Position numbers and translations under genes: made by a program. Under the pieces are notes generated by a model. That model was not told where the DNA came from. It ran no database searches and saw only the letters and a program-made list of their open reading frames with translations. From NCBI GenBank assembly GCA_018398585.1, contig JAGTTD010000009.1:14823193-14887192 (forward strand): a DNA stretch of 64,000 nt. Reading direction: 5' to 3'. Position 1 is the stretch's first letter; the number at the start of each line of letters is the position of its first letter. This document shows positions 11,140 through 21,816 of the stretch, in pieces. This stretch comes from Simmondsia chinensis. Lineage: Eukaryota > Streptophyta > Magnoliopsida > Caryophyllales > Simmondsiaceae.

Positions 11140-11345
11140 GAGATACAACCATTCGCCTAATAAGGGTGCAACCATTCACCTATTAAGGGTGCAACAATTC
11201 ACCTATTACGAGTGCAACCATTCACCTATTAAGGGTGCAATCATTCACCTACTCAAGGTGCAACCATTCACCTATTAAAGGTGCAACCATCCACCTACTA
11301 AAGGTGCAACCACTCACCTATTAAAGATGCAATCATTCGCCTATT
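11140..11345. repeat. Tandem repeat, about 23-bp unit, downstream of gypsy pol
   Basis: About nine units of ATTCACCTATTAAGGGTGCA plus ACC. The unit resembles the shared part of the 29-30 bp units at 4640-5400 (CGCC/CACC, then AGTAGGGGT/TTAAGGGT). Confidence 0.85.
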
Positions 11346-11434
11346 AAAGGTACGGTCATTCAAGGTGCAACCATTATTCTATTGTAACCATACACTTATA
11401 AACTATACGAAATAACACAACATTGTCAGTCAAC

Positions 11435-11800
11435 AATATGACTCTTCACCTATTAAAAAGAGAGCTATTATATACTTACCAATGACACGAAACAACACAA
11501 CATGACTCTTCACCTGTTAAAAAGAGAGCTACCATATACTCATCGATGGTACGAAATAAAACAACATGATGTTGTTAATTAAACAACAAAATGCTTCACC
11601 TGTTAAAAAGAGAGCTATCATATACTCATCGATGGTACAAACAATACAACATGAGGTTGTCAATTAACGATACAACTCTTCACCTGTTAAAAAAAGAGCT
11701 ACCATATGCTTATCAAGGATGCAAAACAATATGATGTTGTTAATTAAACAATACAACTCTTCGCCTGTTAAAAAGGCTATCATGCACCTGTTAAAAATAC
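11435..11800. repeat. Higher-order tandem repeat, about 63-87 bp units
   Basis: The block CTTCACCTGTTAAAAAGAGA plus GCTA recurs at about 11443, 11506, 11593, 11679 and 11758, separated by AACAACATGATGTTGTTAAT-type spacers. It looks like a longer unit that grew out of the 23-bp repeat. Hypervariable repeat-bearing 3' regions are known for Tat/Ogre elements. Confidence 0.8.
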
Positions 11801-12059
11801 AGCCATACTTTCAAACATATCAAAAAACTATACATTCTTATACAAAGTCAAGCATACCCATTAGTAAAACAAACTTCCCATTTGAACGTACAAGTGTCTC
11901 ACATACCAAAATACCTTCACCCATGTTTATCCATCATACAGCCAATAAAATCATCACACTACCAACAAGAAAAGAAGAGAGAATAAAAGAAAACTATAAC
12001 CTCATAAGACCTAAGCTCGCGAATGAGCATTGCCTCCAGCAAAGGGAGAAGCATCCCTC

Positions 12060-12880
12060 TGAGATAACTCCTCATTAATCTCATTAGTAATTTGAGAGAT
12101 TAAAGAATCTACCATAGGTTGAGTAAGTTGGGACCACCATCACCAAGCTTCTAGGATAAGCGAGCAAAAGCCAAATCCATGCCGGCTCAGTAAAAGTCAC
12201 TTTGGGTGATCTAAAATTCAAAGCTGGACTTAAAAGTAGCAACGGCCTCCTCGCAAGCTCAAAAAAGTGCAGCTCGAAGATTGTCAATCTGCACATCCTT
12301 ATTACGTAAATCTCATGCTTGACAGCAGTTATCAGCCCGCTCCTCATCCAACCTCCTTTGAAGCTGCTCCACTTCACGATGAAAGTCTTCTTGTTGCCTC
12401 AAAGATGCACTTCAAATGGCCTGGAGCTCCTTCTAAAGGTTCTAACAACGAGCTATGGCATCTGTACAAGATAAGGCCATTTGACTCAAATAACCCAGGA
12501 CACCTAGATGCAGCAAAAATAAGCCATATAAACACACCAAAAGTACGTAATAATACAAAGATGAAAAAGAAAAGTAGAGGAATGAACAAAGTAAGCACGA
12601 GTCATCACCACTGACAGGGTGAAAGAACTCCGAGGACGAATGGTCCCGGGAGGTGACAACTCTTCAAAAACTCTAAGCACAGATGCAAAATCTATTAGCG
12701 GAGGAGATGGCGGCAAATGAATGACAGCAGGTGCATCCAGTACGGCGAGATTTTGCACCGACTCGGAATGTGCCCGAACGTTCCTCCCTTCATGATGTAA
12801 GTCTAACTGAGTGGACTGACCCCGAGGATGTAGCTGTGTAATCTTGCTGCGTACGCGACGTCGAGCTGAATATGTTGCAG
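12060..12880 (-). pseudogene. Antisense ORF remnant of the Tat element
   Basis: The minus strand codes over most of this stretch while the plus strand does not. From right to left: a basic start ARRRVRSKITQLHPRG, HLPPSPPLIDFASVLRVFEE, a likely intron, then heptad-rich LRQQEDFHREVEQLQRRLDE, KDVQIDNLRAALF, EEAVATFKSS and AGMDLAFARLS. Stops interrupt it (about 12310, 12251, 12213). Tat elements are known to carry an antisense ORF between pol and the 3' LTR; its function is not established. The coiled-coil part is visible; no catalytic motif is. Confidence 0.6.
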
Positions 12881-13858
12881 GAATGAGAATTAAAATATGT
12901 AAATATAAAGTACATCAATACATAAGTAATACCTATAAATCCGAAAATTGAATAATACGACTCGAGTGCGGTATGACCAATAATATCGCTGATTTAAGAG
13001 TTAAAAATAATACGCCTAAGTAACACCCATAAATTAGTCAAACACTACGACAAATTAATAGTACTTCTATTGCAATTCATAATCGATCCACACACAAATC
13101 AATGAATCAATCAATAAATCTACTCAAGATAGTAGTATTTTATATTCAACTAGTAAAATCCTTACAAAATATAGAATTTACAAGTGTAGGATAGGGAAAA
13201 GTAGGGGAGAGATAGACCAGATATAGGAAGGAGGAGGGAGACTTAGAGAGAGAGGGGAAGAAAGACTCAAACATTTCATCATCCATGCCTCTTAACTATA
13301 CTTAATTCCCTTTGTATAGAGTTAGGGGAGGGGTGCAGTTAGAAATAAAGACTTAGCTCTTTGTGATGTTCGGAGTCAGTGTGCTTATACATCATTTTGG
13401 AGTTCGGTATGAGATGGATTTTGTTAGGATAAGCTGAACTCAAGCTCTGGCGACACGCTTGACTTGATATTTCCTGCAAGAGCAAACATGGCTGGCTAGG
13501 CTCGTTATAGACATGTAAAATGAATAGGCTAACATGAACCTTACTTGATAATAAGCAAAATAAGAATAAAATACTTAGCAGGATGAGTACGGATCCCAAA
13601 ATAATAAAAATGAGATGTAGGAGCTAAATAATACCATACCATCACCATGGTTCCTTCCCCATCATCGTCACCTTCATCACCATCATCATCCTCATACCCT
13701 TCACCATCTTCATCACCTTCATCATCATCCTCCTCCTCTTTCCATCTCTTCCCCTGCTTTGACCGAAAATCCCTTTCATTTATCTTCCAAATTTCGTAAG
13801 GATGAAGCAAGGTTTTGGGAAGGTGTCCATTGGGCACCTCCCCTCACGCATGTCACAG
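12881..13858. other. Purine-rich stretch and acidic-repeat minus-strand frame, unrecognised
   Basis: 13195-13275 is purine-rich (GGAGGGAG, GAGAGAGAGG). On the minus strand 13837-13640 encodes NGHLPKTLLHPYEIW and then a D/E/G-rich run from GAT/GAA triplets; about 13470-13340 reads EISSQACRQSLSSAYPNK after a good splice acceptor. This could be a decayed gene fragment or chance translation of a CAT/CCT-rich simple repeat. I do not recognise a family. Confidence 0.25.
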
Positions 13859-14196
13859 AAATGTGACATGTGGCGTTGTTCTGAGTAATAAGTTTTTTTG
13901 GTATTTCAGTGTCCGGTTTTCTAATTTAAGTCTAGTTTATAGTTGGTTAATTTTTATATATTAATCACTTGCTTATTATACGCGTAGCATCGAGGCTATA
14001 AGTACCGGGCGTGTAGGTACCGGGCGAGTATATACCGGCCATGTAGGTACTAGGGGAGTATATACCGGGCGTGTAGGTACTGGGGGAGTACATACCAGGT
14101 GTGTAACCCAAAATAATCATAACCTTCAATCCTTTTATAACTAATCGATCTGTATAAATTACTCACCTATCGAGCTACCTCCTATACTATAAACAT
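13859..14196. repeat. Long direct repeat, left copy
   Basis: Pairs with 14654-15027: both run from GTGACATGTG through TCTAATTTAAGTCTAGTTTA-like text, GCATCGAGGCTATAAGTACC, a tandem series of GTAGGTACCGGGCGAGTA units, and GTGTAACCCAAAATAA to TATAAACAT. The two copies could be LTRs of a small element (457 bp between them, containing ATTGGCGAAC just after the left copy), but no target duplication was found. Confidence 0.8.
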
Positions 14197-14653
14197 ATAG
14201 TCCCCTTGCTCCATTGGCGAACTTTGATTACTCCAAGTTCCACCATGGAGCATATTACATGTCGGTCTTTAACTATAGCTTGCTATTGCATAATGTTTGC
14301 CTGAGGGAAGAAGGTGTTCGCCATTCTATTTTTGCCCTTCGCAGTTGTCATTGATGTGTGTTTTGAACTTTACCTGAGGTTAGTAAAGTGTATGACCTAA
14401 ACAGGATGTGTAGTGAAGTGTCTAACGCTTAATATGGTGTTTAAGTCATTGGAGCTTGTAACTGGGCTATAACCCATCAAGAACCTTAATAGGACGTTTA
14501 ACTCAATCGTGGATCTTAATAGAGCGTTAAAACATCATTGATTTGAATAGAGTAGTCTTGGCGAATATCTTAACAACGTTATGTGAAGGTGAGTCTAACA
14601 TAATACTTACGGAGGATACTTAAACTGGACATGTGTATCTCCCATATTTGTTT

Positions 14654-15027
14654 GAATGTGACATGTGACGTCGTTTCAAGTAGTCGGTTATTTTGGTATT
14701 TCATGGTCTAGTTTCCTAATTTAAGTCTAGTTTATAGTTATGTAATTTTTTATATTAATTACTAGCTTATTATACTCATAGCATCGAGGCTATAAGTACC
14801 AGGCGTGTAGGTACCCGGGCGTGTAGGTACCGGGTGAGTAGGTACCGGACAAGTTATATTAAGCGACGACCATGTAGGTACTGGGCGAGTACATAGCGAG
14901 CATGTAGGTACCGGGCAAGTGCATACTGGGCGTGTAACCCAAAATAAGCATAACCTTCAATCCTTTTATAACTAACCAATCCATATAGATTATTCACCTA
15001 GCAAGCTACCTCATATATTATAAACAT
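14654..15027. repeat. Long direct repeat, right copy
   Basis: Second copy of the repeat at 13859-14196, longer by about 36 bp because its GGTACC-type tandem section has more units. The interval 14197-14653 has no recognisable gene. Confidence 0.8.
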
Positions 15028-15279
15028 TACCCTATTTATTTACACTTAAATTACCCCTCAATTAACTGCTATATTTTGGATTGCATCAACTTCATATCGA
15101 AATAAATTACAAATATAATCTAAACATACAACATCTATTCTTCTGATTGGTATAATCATTCAACAATTGATCGGTAGTTACTTATCGGACCTCGTTCATT
15201 CACATTTATTGGGACATATCCACCTCTACACCCTTTTATAAAACTGGATTATCGTTCTTATTAGGGACCACTGCATCTT

Positions 15280-15490
15280 CCTGTCATATGTAGCAAATAA
15301 TGTATCTGCTATGCCTTCCGTTACAGCACGATATAGAAATCAACTTTTGTGGCCTAAGTGGATAGTTCGGTATCGCTTTTAAAATTGATAACTTAGTCTT
15401 AATTACCCCAAAAGCTCGCTCTATCATATTCCACAAAGACGAGTATCTATAATTCAACAACTTATATGGTCCTCTTATGTGCATATTGAA
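15280..15490 (-). pseudogene. PIF/Harbinger transposase C-terminal fragment
   Basis: The minus strand reads LLNYRYSSLWNMIERAFGVI, KTKLSILKAIPNYPLRPQKL and ISISCC. Plant PIF/Harbinger DDE transposases end with FNLRHSSLRNVIERxFGVLK, PILKxMPxY and IVIACCTLHNFI; the match covers the catalytic glutamate region (the E of MIERAFG). Only about 65 residues remain; upstream of it, toward 15570, the match stops. The fragment lies directly left of the LTR element at 15572. Confidence 0.85.
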
Positions 15491-15571
15491 GATGGTGTTT
15501 GGTGGAGGGTTATGTGGGTATGTTGAAGGTGATTGAGAAAAAGTGATGTAGGAGTAAAGAAGGGAGTATAT

Positions 15572-16672
15572 TGTTAGAAAAATGATACAAGCTAAATATA
15601 AGTGTTGTCGGAAAATATTTTAACCCTGCCTATTTATTGACCATTTACTGTTATAAACCGTTTAGGGTCATTAAAATTGTGACCATTGGGAAATGAATTA
15701 ATAATATAGCCGTTGTAATTTATTACGTCCGTTATTTTATCAGATGGAAATTTAAAAACCCTACACCGTCAACGTCAATTAACGGCGAGTCATTTGGGTA
15801 CATCCAGTGAAGGCTTTACCTAAAACCCTCATCCATTTTCCTATAACCTCCACGTTCATTTTCGGAGGGCAACCTCCTCCGCTCTCTCTCTCTACCCTTT
15901 TCTCTCTCCTCAGTGATTTTATACCGATGAACCTCATCATCATTGACGCTAATCTTAGCTTCTTTGTATTCGAAGCTTACCCCAAAAGTAAAGGCATTTA
16001 GATGGTGCTGTGGAAGTACTCTCTGTCGAGACAACAATTGAAAAGATTTGGACAAAGTTCAAGGTGCTCCTATCCGGTAATTAACGAGTGCACGTTAAGA
16101 GTCGGATCGCGTTAATCCTGGAGGACGGCCGCCGGTTATACTGTGTGCACTGAAGCAGCGGCAAAATCGTCTTTTAGGACAGTGGCCTTTACTACGGCGC
16201 GATATCATCTTTTTGTAAGATCTTTCCAATTACTCTCTCCTTCGTTAAATGGTCTAACTACTCGTCGGTATTCTAGCATCCACGACACAGTACTTTCAGT
16301 ATTTAAATTAACTATCCCTTTTCATTCTTTCCGTCGTTATCATGGTGCCGTGTTTACGCATTACCTTACTACAACGTTATTGAATCTGTACGCAAATATA
16401 CTAAACACGTACCGATAATTTTCTGCAACATTTATAGTAATTTCTTGCAGCACTTAAGCACTTTTCAGCATATAACTGTTATTTTACAGCAATATATTTT
16501 ACAGCAATTCTCATTACTATTTTTCTGTTTTTTGAATTTTCCAGCAGCATTTTTAGCAGTATTTCAGCTGTATTTTTTAGCAGAATTTCTACATATCTTT
16601 TGTTGTATTTCTCGTTGTATTGTTGTAGTGTTTCTTTTGTATTTTGCTACGGTTGCACTATTATTTCTAACA
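15572..16672 (+). repeat. 5' LTR, 1101 bp
   Basis: TGTTAGAAAAATGATAC to ATTTCTAACA, with 9-bp inverted ends TGTTAGAAA/TTTCTAACA. It holds a CT-rich leader-like run (CTCTCTCTCTACC) near 15880. Relative to the 3' LTR it has one 15-bp extra unit near 16490 (AATATATTTTACAGC), which explains the length difference. Open frames in it are shared with the other LTR by duplication and are not taken as genes. Confidence 0.92.
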
Positions 16673-16779
16673 ATCTAAAAGAAGATTTGAATAAATCGAT
16701 CATGAGTAATTTGGGATTTGTAATTTGGTTGTTAGGGTTGAGTACTTTTGTATGTACGCTGGGCAAACAAGAAGAAAAT

Positions 16780-17074
16780 TTCTATTCGCAGTTTTTATTG
16801 ACCAAGAAAGGTTCGCTAGGAACGATAATGGATAGCGGCGCATTTGGAGAGCAAGTTGAGGAAGATTTAAGTTGCTAATACTGATATTAGCGTATTTGTT
16901 GATTCAGTATTGTCCCCTGAGGTGCCTATTGTGCTTTGCTTGTCTAACCATTTGCTTTTTGGAGTAGTAAGGATGTATTCTAGGAAGGTGAATTACCTCT
17001 TTGATGATTGCAGCGAGGCTTTAGTGAACTACCTCGTTGATCATTGCAGCGAGGCTCTGCTTAAGATCAAGCAA
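16780..17074 (+). pseudogene. Captured cohesin subunit fragment, RAD21/SYN (Rec8/Scc1) N-terminal domain
   Basis: Read with one extra base removed at about 16829, the strand gives FYSQFLLTKKGSLGTI, WIAAHLESKLRK, VANTDISVFVDSVLSPEVPI, VLCLSNHLLFGVVRMYSRKV and NYLFDDCSEAL. This is the Rad21_Rec8_N domain of plant alpha-kleisin, normally MFYSQF to SEALLKIKQ, which binds SMC3 in cohesin. Changes that kill it: the ATG codon is lost (AATTTC), a one-base insertion, a stop (TAA) after LRKI, and a 39-bp tandem duplication repeating NYLxDxCSEAL. It lies about 107 bp inside the left LTR. The following sequence may be captured intron, suggesting genomic rather than cDNA capture. Confidence 0.93.
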
Positions 17075-17101
17075 AGTCGTTGCAGACATCAAAGCAGTTA
17101 A

Positions 17102-19810
17102 TAATGATTCATATGTTTAGATCGGTAAAAATGAGACATCTAGATACGTGAGTCATTGCACTTGGAACTGTCAATTTGCTTTGATCTAGTTGGGATACCT
17201 AGTTTTGACGTAATTATTTGCCTAGATCTGTCATTTTGGTTCTCATAAATTCGGTGCTAAATTAGCTGATCATGTATCTCTAGTTTGATAAATGTCGAAA
17301 TGATGCCTTGGAAGCTCATCCCTCTAATTAGAAGGTTCAACAGTTCCCAAATTGGTCCTTTTTAGGAGAATTGAAATTAAATGATGTTTGATCAAATGGG
17401 TTTGCACCCTTCTGATCCAAATTGTCTGTAAATCAGGGTTTATGTGACATTGATGTGGCATGGAAAATCGTTGTATTTGTTTGAGTCGCTTTCGCTATTA
17501 AGATGAATTCACATTCATATGATTCATACCATAAGTTAACGAAATGTGGGGGTGTTGATTATTTTTCAAGAATTCATTGTGTATAACAATATTATTTGGA
17601 CTCCCAAAACATTTAAAAAAAAAAAAAAAAGAGGGAGGCAATGTGGGTTATGTCAATATAGTTAGCAATAGTGCTCCACCCTAATAATGGCATGCAAAAG
17701 ACCATATCTTGAAACATTTAATTTATTACTGAGTGTATGTCAAAAGTATACTCGAGGTGGCAATGTTTTTGAGACTGACCGTGCTTAATATGCTAAAATA
17801 AAAACAAAAAAAAAAAAAAATTTGTGTGTATTATATTTTAAAAGGATGCCCTGTAACTTGTGTGAAGGTCAATGGTTTGAATCCATTTAATGCCAAAATC
17901 AACATCTTTATTCTAAGTATAATGAGCGTGAGATAATTTGCTTGTATCTCAATGACACACTTATTTTGGCAGAAGTATGAATGTTGTGAATGCTACAAAA
18001 TCTTTTAAATTCATGGTTTGTAAAAGGCTTTGGTAAAGCTGATGTGTCTCATGTGTTTTCCATGACAATGTTTGAAGCAAGTTGGTATGTTGTCACTTGT
18101 TGCTTGAAATGATGATAAACATGTTGTTTGTGGATTATTTTCAAGCTGAATATGCTGCTACACATTTGGTTTGGGTTGTTGGCAGTTGTATGGTGCTACC
18201 CATATTGTCTATATAAAAATTATGGGCTATTAGCTGCTGCTTCATGCCAGGTTTTGGACCGTTCATGCTGAATTATGCAGTATTGGAGTAATACTTGTTG
18301 TTTATAATGTGCAGTTGCTGTATGTTATGCACATACTGCAGATTATGACATTTACTTGCTGAATGTTGATGCTCATATTGAGATTGGTGCTGTCCATATT
18401 GGTTTTGGACTGTCTATGGCTGAGAATGCTGCATCCTAACTGGTTGTGCTGTTTGGCATTGGTTCATGCTGGTCTAGTTTTGAATTATACAGTATTAGAA
18501 TGTCTTTGTTGAATTTTAGCCAAGAGTTGGGAAATATTGATATGTTTGAGTCATATGTGGACTTGTGTTGTCTTGGGAGACTTGTAGGTCCTTAGGCTCA
18601 TTGTTTCATAACTTCATTTGAAGTTTTTGGAAAATGGTAAGGTGTAGGTCATATGAAAACCTTGATTGGTCATAAGCTTGGTATTTAGCTTGTGCCTAGA
18701 TGCCTTGTTTGGTTATTGTCATATGTTGTGTGCTAACGTTGGCCGTTTGAATGACATACTATATGACCTTAGTGTTCATTTGATGAGAATAAAAATGTGG
18801 CATCACATCACAAGCCAAATATACCAAGGTAATTGATAGTATTATGTTTTTAGTGAATAACACAACACTCGTCCCTTTATATCATATGTTAGTGGTGGAC
18901 CATGTCTACAAACATTAATCCAAATAATGAATATTAAAGTGCTCTAATTAAGTTGTTGAAGCACTAGTGAAGTACTATGAATGGGATTTATCTTGTAGTA
19001 GAGGCTCCGTGTTGTGTTGGGTGTTTGTTCTCGTTGAGAGACATTCTACTAATTATAATATGTTTTTGACACCCTGCTGAAACCTGCATATTTTAGTTAT
19101 CCTCTTAACACTGAGTTGGCAGGTAGAAAAATATAACGGCATAAGAATGTAGTGTGAGACATTCCTTTGTAGGGGGCTGTAAGAGCACCCGAAAGCCTAT
19201 GAGGTATGTTGCCTGATCATAATCTTTTCTGATTATAGTATTCCTATCGTTGTTTGCTAGTTATGGCTAGCTCATGGAAATTCATTATGGTGGAAATATT
19301 ATTTGTCAATTGTCCAAAGTCGATGTATATAGCTTAATGATGCTAAGCACTTGGGCTTGAGAGTCTTGCAAAGGCTTGGGTTGTTGTAAGTTGAGTTGTA
19401 AAAGGCATCTTGTGAATTATGGTCTTATGAACCTCTTTCTCTTGATATCACCAAAACTTGGTACAATATTGGTAAGACATGAACTACCCTTAATAGTTAG
19501 GTCGCATGTACGCTAAGTACGATGAGAATGGGTATATGGTCCTTTGTGACCTAAACTAGTGATAATGTTTCACAATTGTGATGAGATGTGAAAGTGACAG
19601 CTTGCGGTATATGGTTTTCGTGCCAACTGTATATATGATATACGTACTATGTGAGTACTTGGGATGGAGATGTAATTTTACTAATATAATGTGTGCTCCA
19701 CTAATGTGTTATACTGACTCTTATTGAAGTTGGCAGGCGATGGAGCTAGTTGTTTAACAGCTCATTGCAGGTACCTCAATGTGGGGGTAAGAGCAACTTG
19801 TGATTGATGT
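17102..19810. other. Non-coding interior of the LARD-like element
   Basis: No gag, protease, integrase or reverse transcriptase motif is seen in any frame. 17100-17560 has the T-rich look of plant intron sequence and may continue the captured gene. Two poly(A) runs (about 17612-17630 and 17796-17820) might be remains of further insertions. 18040-18500 is rich in TGCTG and TTGGTTTTGG-like words. Confidence 0.55.
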
Positions 19811-20132
19811 TGGCAGTAGTCAACTATGAAGTATCGCTTTGTTGCAATACAGAGTTGAAGTGCCATTGTGGGGGTTTCCAGCTCCATTAGTGTCACTTTA
19901 CTGTGACAGTCAAGCTGCAATGGCTGTGGCAAAGAACAAGGTCTATAATGGCAAGAGGAGACACATTCGTCTTAGGCATAAGATCGTGAAAGATCTACTA
20001 GAAAGTGGAGTGATATCACTAGACTTTGTAAAGTCTGAAAAGAGTCTTACGGATCCGTTGACAAAAGGCCTTTGTCGTAGAATGATTGTAAGAACATCGA
20101 GGGGGAAGGGACTAAAGTTTGTACATGAATAA
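19811..20132 (+). pseudogene. Copia RNase H C-terminal remnant
   Basis: LVSLYCDSQAAMAVAKNKVY, NGKRRHIRLRHKIVKDLLES and GVISLDFVKSEKSLTDPLTK are the end of the Ty1/copia RNase H, with the aspartate of CDSQA kept. It precedes the 3' LTR by about 600 bp, as in intact copia elements, and fixes the element as copia-derived and plus oriented. Everything upstream of this piece of pol is missing. Confidence 0.92.
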
Positions 20133-20730
20133 ACTATGATATATCCAACCTGGGCTTATCAGGTTCAATGTGAAAAGTCATAGTTTCATTCAAGATATGC
20201 ACTGTGTTTTATGTTGTCCCTCCCTATGGTGTGACAGTGCGGAGACGGGTCCAATGCCGTATGTTGGCGGTGTGAGCACGACTTGCACATGACGGACACT
20301 GTCTGTATGTTACCAGGGGTAAGGTTGAGCTTTAGCTCTTAATGGACCCATATCCACATGTTCGGTGGTGTGCGGTAACACACACTTGATGGGATCCACC
20401 TATATAGGTGTGGGAGTCTGGCCGCTCCCTATGAAGGATTAAGACTTGCCTTCTAGAGCGCCTATGAACATCCAGGACGAGCGCATGGCCGATTAAAAGC
20501 CCCAAACCACAGGAGTTGCCGAGATCTGGAGTTCGGTTTGTGTCCAAGTGGAAGACTATACAACCCCTTGTGAGGTTCAAGACGAAAGTCACCTTACAAG
20601 ATGCTGGTCCTAAACTTGGGTTACACTAGGTGACGATTCAAGTTGTGAGACATCGGCACTGAAAAACTGAACTCCCTTTGCCCAACCTACTCTTCTTTAT
20701 TCTCTTCTGCTTGTATCCTTTGTGTGGGTT
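20133..20730. other. Copia 3' untranslated region before the 3' LTR
   Basis: Non-coding, moderately GC-rich. The expected polypurine tract directly before the LTR is weak (TGTGTGGGTT at 20721-20730). Confidence 0.5.
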
Positions 20731-21816
20731 TGTTGGAAAAATGATACAAGCTAAACATAAGTGTTGCCGGAAAATATTTTAACCCTGCCTATTTATTGAC
20801 CATTTACTTTTATAAACCGTTTAGAGTCATTAAAATTTTGACCGTTGGGAAATGAATTAATAATATAGCCGTTGTAATTTATTACGTCCGTTATTTTATC
20901 CGTTGAAAATTAAAAAACCCTACACCGTCAACGTCAATTAACGGCGAGTCATTTGGGTACATCCAGTGAAGGCTTTACCTAAAACCCTCATCCATTTTCC
21001 TATAACCTCCACGTTCATTTTCGGAGGGCAACCTCCTCCGCTCTCTCTCTCTACCCTTTTCTCTCTCCTCAGTGATTTTATACCGATGAACCTCATCATC
21101 ATTGACGCTAATCTTAGCTTCTTTGTATTCGAAGCTTACCCCGAAAGTAAAGGCATTTAGATGTTGCTGTGGAAGTACTCTCTGTCAAGACAACAATTGA
21201 AAAGATTTGGGCAAAGTTCAAGGTGCTCCTACCCGGCAATTAACGAGTACACGTTAAGAGTCGGATCGCGTTAATCCTGGAGGACGGCCGCCGGTTATAC
21301 TGTGTGTACCGAAGCAGCGGCGAAATCGTCTTTTAGGACAGTGGCCTTTACCACGGCGCGATATCATCTTTTTGTAAGATCTTTCCATTTACTCTCTCCT
21401 TCGTTAAATGGTCTAACTGCTCGTCGGTATTCTAGCATCCACGGCACAGTACTTTCGGTATTTAAATTAACTATCCCTTTTCATTCTTTCCGTCTTTATC
21501 GTGGTGCCGTGTTTACGTATTACCTTACTACAACATTATTGAATCTGTACGTAAATATACTAAACATGTACCGATAATTTTCTGCAACATTTACAGTAAT
21601 TTCTTGCAGCACTTAAGCACTTTTCAGCCTATAACTGTTATTTTACAGCAATTCTCGTTACTAGTTTTCTGTTTTTTGAATTTTCCAGCAGCGTTTTTAG
21701 CAGTATTTCAGCTGTATTTTTTAGCAGAATTTCTACATATCTTTTGCTGTATTTCTCGTTGTATTGTCGTAGTATTTCTATTATATTTTGCTACGGTTGC
21801 ACTATTATTTCTAACA
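20731..21816 (+). repeat. 3' LTR, 1086 bp
   Basis: TGTTGGAAAAATGATAC to ATTTCTAACA, followed by the target duplication TATAT. Nearly the same sequence as 15572-16672. Confidence 0.92.

Larger units (their letters stand above)
4640..12880 (+). mobile_element. Ty3/gypsy retrotransposon, Tat-type, degenerate
   Basis: Order on the plus strand is tandem-repeat region and TATA (LTR-like), primer binding site at 5646, gag, protease, reverse transcriptase, RNase H, a second RNase H, integrase, a tandem-repeat 3' region, and an antisense coding remnant. The extra RNase H and an antisense ORF downstream of pol are hallmarks of the Tat lineage. Every domain carries stops or frame changes and several catalytic residues are gone. 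LTR borders are not certain: the repeat arrays at 4640-5400 and 11140-11800 share unit design, but I could not align two clean LTRs, and the true right end may lie beyond 12880. Confidence 0.75.
15572..21816 (+). mobile_element. Complete copia-derived LTR element with captured cohesin fragment (LARD-like)
   Basis: Two long direct repeats (15572-16672 and 20731-21816) start TGTTRGAAAAATG and end TTTCTAACA, and the whole is flanked by a perfect 5-bp duplication, TATAT at 15567-15571 and 21817-21821. The 4-kb interior has no gag, protease, integrase or reverse transcriptase; it holds a RAD21/SYN N-terminal fragment near the left LTR and a copia RNase H end near the right LTR. It is therefore non-autonomous and would have needed proteins in trans. 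No standard tRNA-Met primer site follows the left LTR. The LTRs look a few percent diverged, so insertion is fairly recent. Confidence 0.9.

Noticed and set aside
13541..13837. Acidic protein gene on the minus strand
   Set aside because: The D/E/G run is a CAT/CCT triplet repeat; no domain found and frame ends in AT-rich text. Kept only as an unrecognised stretch.
15807..16001. Open frame starting MKALPKTLIHFP, also at 20966-21160
   Set aside because: Preserved in two places only because both are LTRs of one element; CT-rich leader sequence, no domain.
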